A program made the position numbers and the translations under genes. From Calditrichota bacterium (GTDB taxonomy: Bacteria > Calditrichota > Calditrichia > RBG-13-44-9 > J042), in assembly GCA_013150955.1 (NCBI GenBank), contig JAADJD010000002.1:90425-154424 (forward strand): DNA of 64,000 nucleotides, read 5' to 3'. This document shows positions 34,601 to 43,451 of this stretch, piece after piece. The notes under the pieces were generated by a model. The model was not told the DNA's origin. It saw only the letters and a program-made list of their open reading frames with translations, and did no database searches. How positions within the stretch are numbered: position 1 is the stretch's first letter; each line of letters begins with the position of its first letter.

Positions 34601-34649
34601 AAAAATCAAAAATCAAAAATCAAAAATCAAAAATCAAAAATCAAAAATC
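34601..34649 (+). repeat. Heptamer microsatellite AAAAATC x7
   Basis: Seven exact copies of AAAAATC follow a degenerate region (34550-34600) of GAAGATC/GAAAATC-like units. They lie between the convergent mtgA and phosphorylase genes. The rest of the gap to 34939 shows no supported gene. Confidence 0.9.
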
Positions 34650-34939
34650 AAAGATTGGATATTGGTGACTGGGAATTATGGAGTGAAAGATGGAATTGGC
34701 ATGGAATGGTGGAAAAATGCGATGAATGAAAAATGATTAACTAACCAAGGCCGGGACAAATTTGGAAAGGCAGTAGTCTTCCCCAGAGTATGCAAAGGGG
34801 CGCTTTCGAATATTCCAGAACGGAAGCACTTTTCCCTGAATAAAGAACATCATCCGGTTTCAAAAGCAGGAGTAAAGTTCCGCAAAATCGCCTCTTCCGG
34901 AGGTTCTTTCCCGGTGGTCGTCCCGCAATATAGACGACC

Positions 34940-37528
34940 TTAATCAGACGGCCGATGCGCCCAGCATGCCAGTCCCAATTCCACGGGATTGGCCTGGCTG
35001 GGATGATAAGGCAACACCCGAAAGGTGTAGTGAAAATTTCCGCTATTTCGGGGGACAATGGTGGCCTCATACAGATAACTCCCGTCGTCCAGGGTTTTCT
35101 TTCGGGACATGTCAATCAGCTCAAATTGACGGTGCTCCAGAGCCGTCGGTTCCCCGGCTGGCTCCAGAAATACCTGCACCTTCACATCGCCGGGCTGAAT
35201 GGCCTCCCCAAGACGAACAATGGCTTTTACCTTGAACGCTTCCTGATATTTTAACACTATCGGTTTTTCCGGGTGGGCGTCAACCGGTTCAATGGACACC
35301 TCTGCCCAGTGGGTTTCGATGCGTTCCCGCCAGGCGGCGAAGGTTTTCGCCAGTTTGAAATGATCGTCGCGAAATTGCCTGCCCAGATTCATGGCAGGAA
35401 TGTAAAGTTTGCGAACATACTCCTTCACCATCCGATGGGTATTAAAAATGGGCAGGATGGACATGATGGACTGTTTCATGATTTGAATCCACTGACGGGG
35501 CAGACCGGCCTCATCCCGCTCGTAATAAGCGGGGATGATGTCGTTTTCCAGGATGTCGTAGATGGCGGCGGCGTCCAGATCGTCCAGTTCTTCCAGATTT
35601 TGAAAATCCTCCTGATCCCCAAAGGCCCAGCCGTTCTTCCCGTTGTATCCTTCCACCCACCAGCCGTCCAGCACGGAAAAATTAATCCCGGCGTTCAATC
35701 CCACTTTCTGTCCGCTGGTGCCAGAGGCTTCCTGTGGCCGACGGGGATTGTTCAACCACACATCCGCACCCGATACCAGGTCTCTGGCCAGACTCATGTC
35801 GTATCCTTCCACAAAGAAAATTTTGCCCTGAAACCCTTCTTTCATGGAATATTCGTAAATGGTGCGAATCAGGGCTTTCCCACCTTCGTCCCGGGGATGT
35901 GCTTTACCGGCAAAGATGATTTGTACCGGCCGCTCCGGGTGATTTAAAATGCGCTTCAACCGTTCTGGATCGCGGAAAATTAACGTTCCCCGTTTGTAGG
36001 TGGCAAACCGACGGGCAAATCCAATGGTTAAGATCTCTGGCTTGAGCATCTCCTCCAGCCGCCGAATCAGCAACGTACCGATCCGATTGCGCTGGAATTG
36101 CGCCCGCAGGCGTTCCCGAACGTGCTGGAGCATTTTTTCTTTTAATTCCATCTTTGCCTGCCAGAGCGCCTCGTCAGGGATCTCCTGCACCGCACGCCAG
36201 AAGTCCGGATCGTCCAGACGCCAGCGCCACTCCTGACCCAGATGGTCATCAAACAATTCGCGAATTTTCCGCACCGTCCAGGTCATATTGTGCACCCCGT
36301 TGGTAATGTGGGTAATGGGGACTTCTTCCTCGGGAATGTCCTTCCACACATCGTGCCATAGTTGTCGCGATACTTTTCCGTGGAGCTCACTGACACCGTT
36401 GCGGAACCGGGATAACTTCAGAGACAGAATGGTGAGGTTAAAGATTTCGTAACCTTCGGGCTGGGCCTGCGATCCCAGCTCCATGAATTCGGAACGTTTG
36501 ATTCCCACCGATTGCCAGTATTTTTGAAAATACTTTTCCTTAATGGGTGCCGGGAAGGCATCGTTACCGGCCGGTACCGGCGTGTGCGTGGTAAATATGG
36601 TATTGGCGGCCACGGCCTCGAGCGCCTCATGGAATTTCAGTCCTTCGGATTTGACCAGATCCCGAATGCGCTCCAGGGAAAGAAAGACCGAGTGCCCTTC
36701 GTTCATGTGCCAGGCATCGGGATGAATGTTCAGGCGTTTTAGTGCCTTCACACCGCCCATTCCCAGCACAATCTCCTGCGAAATGCGCATTTCCTGATCC
36801 CCACCGTAAAGTCTGGCAGTGATCATCCGGTCTTCCGGTGTATTCTCTGGAATATTGGTATCCAGCAAGTAGGCCGCCACTCGCCCCACCTGAGCTTTCC
36901 AGATGCGCACCTTCACGATTCGCGGACCCACTTCTACCGAGATAATAATAGGCTTTCCCTTTTCGTCCAGCACCGGGTGGAGGGGAAGCTCTTCCGGTTG
37001 ATAGGGAACATACAGAGAAATCTGATTGCCGTGGGCGTCAATCTGCTGGGTGAAGTAGGTTTGATGATAGAACAGGCTGACCCCGACCAGCGGGATGCCC
37101 AGATCGGAAGCCGATTTTAAATGGTCACCAGCCAGTACCCCCAGGCCCCCGGCGTAAATGGGCAGCGACTCGTGAAAACCAAATTCTGCAGAAAAATACG
37201 CAATGATTTTATCCTGATATTCCGGGTGTGCATGGGAAAACCAGGTATCTTCATTTTTCATGTACTGGTCGTATTCCACCATCACCTTTTTGAATAACGC
37301 CAGGTATTGGGGATCGCGAGATTTTTCCTCCAGCAGGTGTTGCTGAACTTCCTGTAAAAATTTTACCGGATTATGATTCACCCGCTTCCAGAGCTCAGGA
37401 TCGATCTGCCGAAACAACTGGCGAGCTTCCGGATTCCAGGAAAAATATAAATTGTACGCCAGTTCTTTTAACCGCTGCAATTCTTCCGGTAAACGGGGAA
37501 TCACCTTGATACTGCCCACATAATCCAT
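34940..37528 (-). CDS. glgP: Alpha-glucan (glycogen/maltodextrin) phosphorylase, DUF3417 type
   Basis: This 862-residue PLP enzyme releases glucose-1-phosphate from alpha-1,4-glucans. The N-terminal DUF3417 domain (VIPRLPEELQRLKELAYNLYFSWNPEA) marks the short, thermophile-type family. Catalytic landmarks include AEFGFHESLPIYAGGLGVLAGDHLK, MNEGHSVFLSLERIR and GTSGQKVGLNAG, which holds the PLP-binding Lys. NFSVLDGWWVEGYNG follows. The start is M at 37528, with GGAG about 8 bases upstream; the longer frame to 37600 adds residues not typical of the family. It is the only large minus-strand gene besides the amylase, and could phosphorolyse dextrins taken up by the ABC system at 52.5-55.5 kb. Confidence 0.94.
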   Translation of the reverse strand: MDYVGSIKVIPRLPEELQRLKELAYNLYFSWNPEARQLFRQIDPELWKRVNHNPVKFLQEVQQHLLEEKSRDPQYLALFKKVMVEYDQYMKNEDTWFSHAHPEYQDKIIAYFSAEFGFHESLPIYAGGLGVLAGDHLKSASDLGIPLVGVSLFYHQTYFTQQIDAHGNQISLYVPYQPEELPLHPVLDEKGKPIIISVEVGPRIVKVRIWKAQVGRVAAYLLDTNIPENTPEDRMITARLYGGDQEMRISQEIVLGMGGVKALKRLNIHPDAWHMNEGHSVFLSLERIRDLVKSEGLKFHEALEAVAANTIFTTHTPVPAGNDAFPAPIKEKYFQKYWQSVGIKRSEFMELGSQAQPEGYEIFNLTILSLKLSRFRNGVSELHGKVSRQLWHDVWKDIPEEEVPITHITNGVHNMTWTVRKIRELFDDHLGQEWRWRLDDPDFWRAVQEIPDEALWQAKMELKEKMLQHVRERLRAQFQRNRIGTLLIRRLEEMLKPEILTIGFARRFATYKRGTLIFRDPERLKRILNHPERPVQIIFAGKAHPRDEGGKALIRTIYEYSMKEGFQGKIFFVEGYDMSLARDLVSGADVWLNNPRRPQEASGTSGQKVGLNAGINFSVLDGWWVEGYNGKNGWAFGDQEDFQNLEELDDLDAAAIYDILENDIIPAYYERDEAGLPRQWIQIMKQSIMSILPIFNTHRMVKEYVRKLYIPAMNLGRQFRDDHFKLAKTFAAWRERIETHWAEVSIEPVDAHPEKPIVLKYQEAFKVKAIVRLGEAIQPGDVKVQVFLEPAGEPTALEHRQFELIDMSRKKTLDDGSYLYEATIVPRNSGNFHYTFRVLPYHPSQANPVELGLACWAHRPSD

Positions 37529-37663
37529 GGAAAGACTCCTTCTGTCTAATCCCACTTGATCGAATCGACGGAGCGTCAATAATACAAAAACATTCACCAT
37601 TTTACAAGCTCAAGCTTTAACAATCGCAAATCCGTAATAAACTCTTGAGTGAAATTTTGGTTT

Positions 37664-37873
37664 AAACCTAAATAATGCATTAAACCACGGATCACGCGAA
37701 TGAACTCGAATCATATCAACAAAATAGCGCATATATCCGGGAAAACAGTTTCATCCAGATCGAATCCAGTGCATTTTATGGTATTAATTCGTGTAATTCG
37801 CAGGCTCATACATAATCTGGGTTCAATTTGTGTGAATTCGTGTATTTCCCAGGCTATTGCATCATCCGGGATT
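37664..37873 (+). repeat. Intergenic palindromic repeat, locus F
   Basis: A full copy (37664-37822) begins AAACCTAAATAATGCAT and CCACGGATCACGCGAATG. It has the core ATCCAGATCGAATCC and closes with GTGTAATTCGCAGG and ACATAATCTGGGTT. A further right-half unit ends at about 37873. It fills the gap between the divergent phosphorylase and DUF4178 genes. Confidence 0.85.
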
Positions 37874-37974
37874 ATTTTTCATGCCTTTGCCCGTTGTGCA
37901 GAATATTTTCGACCCGTCTTGCTTATCCCTGGTGGATGTCTTAATTTGGATTTAACCGAACGGATGGGGAGGCC

Positions 37975-38526
37975 ATGGCGCTGTTCGATTTTTTCAAGAA
38001 AAAGGACAAAAAGGAATTTGATCCCCTGCGGGATTTAACCCTGGAGAAGCTGCAGGTGGGTTACCTGGTGGATTACGACATGAAAACCTGGGAGGTCACC
38101 GCGCATCACCGGTACGATTTTGGGGAAGGGTATACCGCTGAAGAGTGGGAACTTACTGCCGGCCGGGAAAAAATCTATCTGGAAAAATCCGAGGACGACG
38201 ATGTGGAATGGACGGTATCCCGAAAGATTCCCCTGGGGGCCATTCAGGAAGACGTGCGCAGCTACATCATCGAACATGACGACCCACCGCACCAAATCAC
38301 CTACAAGGGCAAAACGTATTATCTGGATGAATCCGGCGCTGGCTATTTTTACGAGGATGGAAAGGAACCGCCCATTGGCTTTGTGTACTGGGATTTCATC
38401 GATGAAGAGGATGAACATTTCGTGACCATTGAGCAGTGGGGGGAAACCGAATTTGAAGCCGCTTTTGGGTATTACGTCGAACCGTATCAGTTTAGCAACA
38501 TTTTACCCCGATCCACAACGGAATAA
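37975..38526 (+). CDS. DUF4178-domain protein
   Basis: This 183-residue soluble protein begins with a charged segment (FDFFKKKDKKEF). DUF4178-like features follow: LQVGYLVDYDMKTWEVTAHHRYDFGEGYTAEEWEL, then KIYLEKSEDDDVEW, and a late KTYYLDESGAGYFYEDG block. The family is beta-rich and of unknown function. It commonly neighbours DUF350 membrane proteins and spermidine synthase-like genes, as here. It is 17 bases upstream of a lipoprotein gene. Confidence 0.8.
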   Translation: MALFDFFKKKDKKEFDPLRDLTLEKLQVGYLVDYDMKTWEVTAHHRYDFGEGYTAEEWELTAGREKIYLEKSEDDDVEWTVSRKIPLGAIQEDVRSYIIEHDDPPHQITYKGKTYYLDESGAGYFYEDGKEPPIGFVYWDFIDEEDEHFVTIEQWGETEFEAAFGYYVEPYQFSNILPRSTTE

Positions 38527-38542
38527 AAAGAGGAATACGCCC

Positions 38543-39265
38543 ATGAACGTTCGCCGGGGATGGATTATTTTGATGGCAGCCCTTTTGCTGTCCTGTGCCG
38601 CCCGCTTTTCCCCTCTGGAACAACTGAAAGAACAGTACGCCCGGTATCCGGAGTTTACCATCATCCTGAACGACATGAAGGAAGAAGGCAATTTTTTTAA
38701 GGATTATTATCACCAGTACAAGGTTATATATGCAGAGCCTGTCGCTGAAAACCCGGACAGCCTGGTGTATTTCACCGAAATCACCGACTGGTACAAAGTA
38801 GACCGCAAGACGTACGAGAAATATTTCAACTTTCTGGGCATGGCGTTATTGAGCAAAACGCCGGATGGCCAGATTGTGGATGTGCAATTCCCACCGGGAT
38901 ATCAATATGTGGGGAATCCCCGTTACGGCACCTGGCGTACCGATGCCCACGGCAATAGCTTCTGGGAGTTTTACGGCAAGTACATGTTTCTAAGCCAGAT
39001 GTTTGGGATGTTCACCCGTCCCATTTACCAGAGCGATTGGGAAGATTATCGCCGATACACCCGTCAGGGGCGACCGTATTTTGGGCGGGGGAATGAGTAC
39101 GGCACCTTTGGTAAAATCACCAAAAAGACGCACCGTTCTTTCTTTGAGCGTCAGCAACTGAAGCAACAGTTGAAGAAGCAGCGATTTGCCGATAAGGTCA
39201 AACAGCGGGTGCGCCGCAGCAAAATGAGTGGACTGCGCAGCCGCAGCGGGGGCTTTGGCAAGTAA
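38543..39265 (+). CDS. Uncharacterised lipoprotein with basic C-terminus
   Basis: This 240-residue protein has a lipobox (MAALLLSCAA, Cys about residue 18). The middle contains many aromatic residues, including NPRYGTWRTDAHGNSFWEFYGKYMFLSQMFG. The last 60 residues are strongly basic and helix-prone (QQLKQQLKKQRFADKVKQRVRRS) and end in a Gly/Ser/Arg tail. The family is not recognised by eye. ATG 38543 with AGAGG upstream is preferred over the frame beginning inside the DUF4178 gene. The position between DUF4178 and DUF350 genes suggests a shared envelope function. Confidence 0.75.
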   Translation: MNVRRGWIILMAALLLSCAARFSPLEQLKEQYARYPEFTIILNDMKEEGNFFKDYYHQYKVIYAEPVAENPDSLVYFTEITDWYKVDRKTYEKYFNFLGMALLSKTPDGQIVDVQFPPGYQYVGNPRYGTWRTDAHGNSFWEFYGKYMFLSQMFGMFTRPIYQSDWEDYRRYTRQGRPYFGRGNEYGTFGKITKKTHRSFFERQQLKQQLKKQRFADKVKQRVRRSKMSGLRSRSGGFGK

Positions 39266-39362
39266 ACGGGACGGTAGGCATCCATCGCTGTTCCCGGTAG
39301 TGGTATCCAACGACCCCATGTAAACCATAAATTGTGTGGATCATGTTTATCTGGAGGACGGA

Positions 39363-40208
39363 ATGACTCTGGATCAAGTCGTCACCGGAATTATTTATCT
39401 GGTTTCTGTGTTCATTTTGTTTGTGCTGGGTAAGTTGTTTTATGATCGAACCCATCCAGCCTTCCGGGTCAAGGAGGAGCTGGTGGAAAAGGACAACATG
39501 GCCCTGGCTGTGGATTTGATGGGATATTATCTGGGATTGGTGCTGGCGCTGGGGGGCATTCTGGAAGGCCCATCTGTGGGGCTGGTGGACGATTTACTGG
39601 ATATCTTCTTTTTTGGAACCATTTCCATCCTGTTGTTGAATGTCTCGGTATTTATCAATAACAAGATCATTCTGCCCAGATTCGATAATTACAAGGAAAT
39701 CATCCAGGATCAGAACGTGGGCACCGGTGTGGTGCAGGCGGGCAATCATATTGCCATAGGATTGATTATTTATGGAGCCATTTCCGGGCAGGGCGGTGAC
39801 CTGATCACCGCTACCGTCTTCTGGATACTGGGGCAGCTGGGGTTAATCGTTGCGGCAAAGGTGTACAACTTCATCACGCCGTTTGACATTCATGAAGCCA
39901 TTGAGCGGGACAACGTTGCCGTGGGAGTGGCGTTTGCCGGAGTGCTGGTCGCCCTGGGCAATATTGTCCGGCTGGGTACCATGGGCGATTTCTACTCCTG
40001 GCAATTCAATCTAACCGAATATGGAAAATATTACCTTTTCGGCATTGTGATGTTGCCCCTGGTACGGATGGCAACGGACAAATTGTTGCTCCCCGGGGCG
40101 CGTTTGACGGACGAAGTGGTGCACCAGGAACATCCCAACGTGGGTGCCGGCATTCTGGAGGCGTTTTCCTACATTGCGGCTTCGTTTTTGTTGGGGTGGA
40201 TTGTGTAA
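39363..40208 (+). CDS. DUF350-family integral membrane protein (four internal repeats)
   Basis: This 281-residue protein has about eight transmembrane helices, arranged as two DUF350 domains. Four related segments follow the motif N-x-A-x-x-V/G: EKDNMALAVDLMG, DQNVGTGVVQAG, ERDNVAVGVAFAG and EHPNVGAGILEAF. Each is followed by a hydrophobic helix. DUF350 (YjfL-like) proteins have no settled function. ATG 39363 follows GGAGG (39353-39357); the GTG at 39336 is less likely. The stop is immediately followed by the aminopropyltransferase gene. Confidence 0.85.
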   Translation: MTLDQVVTGIIYLVSVFILFVLGKLFYDRTHPAFRVKEELVEKDNMALAVDLMGYYLGLVLALGGILEGPSVGLVDDLLDIFFFGTISILLLNVSVFINNKIILPRFDNYKEIIQDQNVGTGVVQAGNHIAIGLIIYGAISGQGGDLITATVFWILGQLGLIVAAKVYNFITPFDIHEAIERDNVAVGVAFAGVLVALGNIVRLGTMGDFYSWQFNLTEYGKYYLFGIVMLPLVRMATDKLLLPGARLTDEVVHQEHPNVGAGILEAFSYIAASFLLGWIV

Positions 40209-40221
40209 TGATGAAGGCAAA

Positions 40222-41811
40222 ATGGAATCCAGGTTGTCCACCCAAGTAGAGGAACCATTCGACGAATTGAAAACCCGAAAGAACTTTATTTTAAAGGCCT
40301 GCATTTTTGCGACCGGATTGTCCGGCATTGTGGCAGAGTACGTCATGTCCACATTAGCCAGTTACCTGCTGGGCAATACGGTGCTGCAATGGACGCTGAT
40401 TGTGTCCTTCATGTTGTTTGCGATGGGCCTGGGCAGTCGATTCAGCCGCTTTATCCCTGACCGTTACCTGCTGGATGCATTTATCGTTACCGAATTTGTC
40501 CTCTCCATTCTGACCGCCGGTAGTGCATCCCTGACTTACCTCCTGTCGGCTTATGTGCAGGATATCTGGATCTTCATTTACTTCATTGCCATTACCATCG
40601 GGGTGCTGATCGGGTTTGAAATTCCCCTGGCCACCCGTTTGAATGATTTTTTTGAGGAACTGCGCATCAACATCAGCACGGTGATGGAAAAAGATTACTA
40701 CGGTGCCCTGCTGGGGGGATTGTTGTTCGCATTTGTGGCCTTGCCGCATCTGGGATTAACCTACACCCCGATTATTCTGGGCATGATCAATTTCCTGGTG
40801 GCTGCGGCGCTTTTCATGCAATTTCGTCAGCATCTGGTGCGCTTGCGGACTCTGACCGCCGGATTGGTGATGGTGCCGTTAATCATCGGGTTTGTTGCCA
40901 TTGCGGCACAACCGATTGTGCTCTACGGGGAACAGCGGAAGTACATGGACAAAATCATCTACCGGGAACAAACCCCCTATCAGCGAATTGTGATCACCCA
41001 GTGGAAGGACTATTTCTGGCTGTATCTGGATGGGAACGAACAGTTCAGCACGTATGATGAAGAGCGGTACCACGAGCCGCTGGTTCATCCGGCCATGCAG
41101 GCGGCCGTGGCCAGGGAGCGGGTGCTGGTTCTGGGAGGGGGAGATGGACTGGCCGTGCGGGAGGTGCTGAAATATCCCGAAGTGAACGAAATTGTCCTGG
41201 TGGATATCGATCCCGCCATCACCCGACTGGCGGCCACGCATCCGGTGCTCACCGCCATCAATCAGAATGCCCTGAATCACCCCAAAGTTACCGTCATTAA
41301 CCAGGACGCTTACGTGTACCTGAAAGAAAGCAAAAGCCTGTACGATGTGATCATCATCGATCTTCCGGATCCCAAGTCTGTTCAGCTGGCCCGACTGTAT
41401 TCGGTGGAATTTTACCGGTTGTGTCGGCGGCATTTGTCCAACGGGGGTACCCTGGTCACCCAGGCCACCAGCCCTTTCTTTGCCCGCAAGGCCTTCCTGT
41501 CCATTTTGAAGACCATCCGCGCAGCCGGATTTACCGCAGTGCCCTACCGCAATCACATTCCCACTCTGGGGGAATGGGGATGGGTTGTGGGCATCAATCG
41601 CCCGGACATGGATACCGCCGCCTTCAAACAATATTTGATGACCCGCCGTTTCGACACCGTTCCCACCCGGTTCCTCAATCAGGAAGCCATGCAACGCATG
41701 CTGCTCTTTGGTAAAAACGAACTGGATGGACTGGAAGAGGTGGACATTACCAATCAGATGGGACTGAAAGTTTACCAGTATTATTTGAAAGGCGACTGGG
41801 ATCTGTATTGA
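40222..41811 (+). CDS. Membrane-bound spermidine synthase-like aminopropyltransferase
   Basis: This 529-residue protein has an N-terminal membrane domain (about 20-250, six to eight helices, e.g. LQWTLIVSFMLFAMGLGSRFS). The C-terminal half is a SpeE-type domain. It keeps DEERYHE (279-285), the SAM-loop GGGDG (305-309) with the Asp/Glu of LVDIDPAI, and the catalytic DLPDP (D380, D383). The catalytic residues look intact. Such fusions are found beside DUF350 and DUF4178 genes, and their substrate is not established. ATG 40222 is chosen; 40208 and 40211 ATGs are in other frames. Repeat locus G starts on the last base of its stop codon. Confidence 0.87.
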   Translation: MESRLSTQVEEPFDELKTRKNFILKACIFATGLSGIVAEYVMSTLASYLLGNTVLQWTLIVSFMLFAMGLGSRFSRFIPDRYLLDAFIVTEFVLSILTAGSASLTYLLSAYVQDIWIFIYFIAITIGVLIGFEIPLATRLNDFFEELRINISTVMEKDYYGALLGGLLFAFVALPHLGLTYTPIILGMINFLVAAALFMQFRQHLVRLRTLTAGLVMVPLIIGFVAIAAQPIVLYGEQRKYMDKIIYREQTPYQRIVITQWKDYFWLYLDGNEQFSTYDEERYHEPLVHPAMQAAVARERVLVLGGGDGLAVREVLKYPEVNEIVLVDIDPAITRLAATHPVLTAINQNALNHPKVTVINQDAYVYLKESKSLYDVIIIDLPDPKSVQLARLYSVEFYRLCRRHLSNGGTLVTQATSPFFARKAFLSILKTIRAAGFTAVPYRNHIPTLGEWGWVVGINRPDMDTAAFKQYLMTRRFDTVPTRFLNQEAMQRMLLFGKNELDGLEEVDITNQMGLKVYQYYLKGDWDLY

Positions 41812-42058
41812 ACCCAAATAATGCAAGAAACCACGAATCACGCGAATGAGTTCGAATCATATCAACAAAATAACGAATGTATCCGGGAAAACGTTTTTAT
41901 CCAGATAGAATCAAGTGCATTTTAATTCGTTTCATTCGTGGTTCTCATGCATAATCTGGGATTATTTATGTTAATTCGTGTAATTCGTAGGCTATTGCAT
42001 AATCTGGGATTATTAGTGTTCATTCGTGCAATTCGTGATCTTCTGCATAACCTGGGTT
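41811..42058 (+). repeat. Intergenic palindromic repeat, locus G, with tandem right-half units
   Basis: A full copy runs 41811-41960 (AACCCAAATAATGCA, CCACGAATCACGCGAATG, core ATCCAGATAGAATC, GCATAATCTGGG). Two more right-hand half-units follow, ending at about 42009 and 42058, each with ATTCGTGxAATTCGT and GCATAAxCTGGG. The first base overlaps the upstream stop codon. Confidence 0.85.
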
Positions 42059-42385
42059 GAAACGCTGACGGGCTGAAAAAGCAAGTCGTTTATGTGACTG
42101 TGCATCCGTCTGACAGGACGTCCGAATTGGGAAACCATTTTCACCAGGAAATTTTTCCATTATATTTTGAAGCATCGTTTTGGGAACGGAGCAAAATCTG
42201 CGGGAATCGGGAACGTCTGGACATTGGGTGAGAAGGAAACGTAAGGGCAGAGGGGCGCGAATGCAGATCGTTCTGGTGCCGTTCAACAGTTCCCGGTAGT
42301 GAAACGGATTCCTTCTTTTTCAGGGTTGGGGCTCTGGCGTAGCTTTTGACCACGGTTCCGTAACGGTTATTGAATGTAACGGAAA
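42059..42385. other. Non-coding gap with no recognised feature
   Basis: This stretch of about 327 bases lies between repeat locus G and the K+ channel gene. No frame has convincing coding signal, and no terminator or repeat stands out. It probably carries the promoter of the channel gene. Confidence 0.5.
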
Positions 42386-43447
42386 ATGAAGCGCATGGGG
42401 CGTAGGATGTTCCGAACACTGGCCAAAATGATTTCGGATTTTGTGTATTTTGCGCGCCACGAAAACCTGGGGCGTCTGTTCCTTTTGATTCTGCTCCTGA
42501 TCGTGGTCAGCACCATTGGACTGTACCTGTTTGAACCCGACATTACCATCTTCAATGCCATCTGGTGGAGCATCGTGACTTTGACCACCGTGGGATACGG
42601 CGATATTACCCCCACCACCACGGGAGGGCGCATCATTGGCATTTTCATCATGTTTCTGGGAATTGGTTTGCTGGGGACATTCACCGCTACTGTGGCCAGT
42701 TTTTTTGTGGAGAAAAAAATGAAGGAAGAAAAAGGGATGAAATCGTTCGATTTTGAAGATCACGTTATCCTGTGTGGCTGGAATTTCCGCGCCCGAGAAA
42801 TTCTGGAAGAATTCCGCAACGATCCCCGAATGGCTACCAAACCGGTCATTTTAATTGCAAATATCGATTCCAAACCGGTGGATGACGACCGGTTGTATTT
42901 CATCCAGGGCGAGGTGACCGAAGATACCCTGACGCGAGCCAATTTATCCCACGCCAGTTCTGTGGTTATTCTGGGAGACGATACCCTGGACGAAACCTCG
43001 CGAGATGCCAAGGTGGTGCTTTCCGTTCTAACCGTGGAAAGCCTGAATCCCAACGTGTATACCGTGGTCGAATTATCCACCGAGGAAAATATTAAACATT
43101 GCCAGCGCGCCCATGCAGACGAGATCATCGTGGGGAGTGAGTTCAGTGCCCGATTGCTGGCCCGCGCAACCATGGATCATGGCATCAGCAAGGTCATCTC
43201 GGAATTGTTGAGTGCCCGTCTGGGGAACGATCTGTACAAAATTCCCGCAACAGAGGAGATGATTGGACAGGCCTTTCTGGAGGTCATGACCCGGTTAAAA
43301 CGGGAGAAAAACAGCATTGCGCTGGGAATCCATCACGCGGATGGTACTGTGGTTACCAATCCTCCCTCGGATCAGATAATTCAGGAGGGAGATGAAATCA
43401 TCGTCATCACGCTGAAACATGAATCCGGAGGTGCCTCCGGGGCATAA
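42386..43447 (+). CDS. Two-TM potassium channel with RCK (TrkA-N/TrkA-C) domain
   Basis: This 353-residue protein has a first helix (LFLLILLLIVVSTIGLYLF), a pore loop with the selectivity filter TTVGYGD (67-73), and a second helix (IIGIFIMFLGIGLLGTFTATVASFF). The cytoplasmic RCK N-domain begins at DHVILCGWNFRAREIL. A C-terminal TrkA-C-like part follows (LYKIPATEEMIGQAFLEV). The nucleotide-binding loop GWNFRA is altered from the usual GxGxxG. Ion channels recur beside DUF350/aminopropyltransferase modules. The gene is 4 bases upstream of lpxB. Confidence 0.92.
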   Translation: MKRMGRRMFRTLAKMISDFVYFARHENLGRLFLLILLLIVVSTIGLYLFEPDITIFNAIWWSIVTLTTVGYGDITPTTTGGRIIGIFIMFLGIGLLGTFTATVASFFVEKKMKEEKGMKSFDFEDHVILCGWNFRAREILEEFRNDPRMATKPVILIANIDSKPVDDDRLYFIQGEVTEDTLTRANLSHASSVVILGDDTLDETSRDAKVVLSVLTVESLNPNVYTVVELSTEENIKHCQRAHADEIIVGSEFSARLLARATMDHGISKVISELLSARLGNDLYKIPATEEMIGQAFLEVMTRLKREKNSIALGIHHADGTVVTNPPSDQIIQEGDEIIVITLKHESGGASGA

Positions 43448-43451
43448 TCGC

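Noticed and set aside
34536-34736. Short frame over the heptamer tract
   Set aside because: The peptide is only low-complexity repeat translation (KIKNQKSKIK-like) with no support for expression.
34916-34939. GGTCGTC / GACGACC hairpin just after the phosphorylase stop as a terminator
   Set aside because: The 7-bp stem is followed on the minus strand by no T-run, so termination is not supported.
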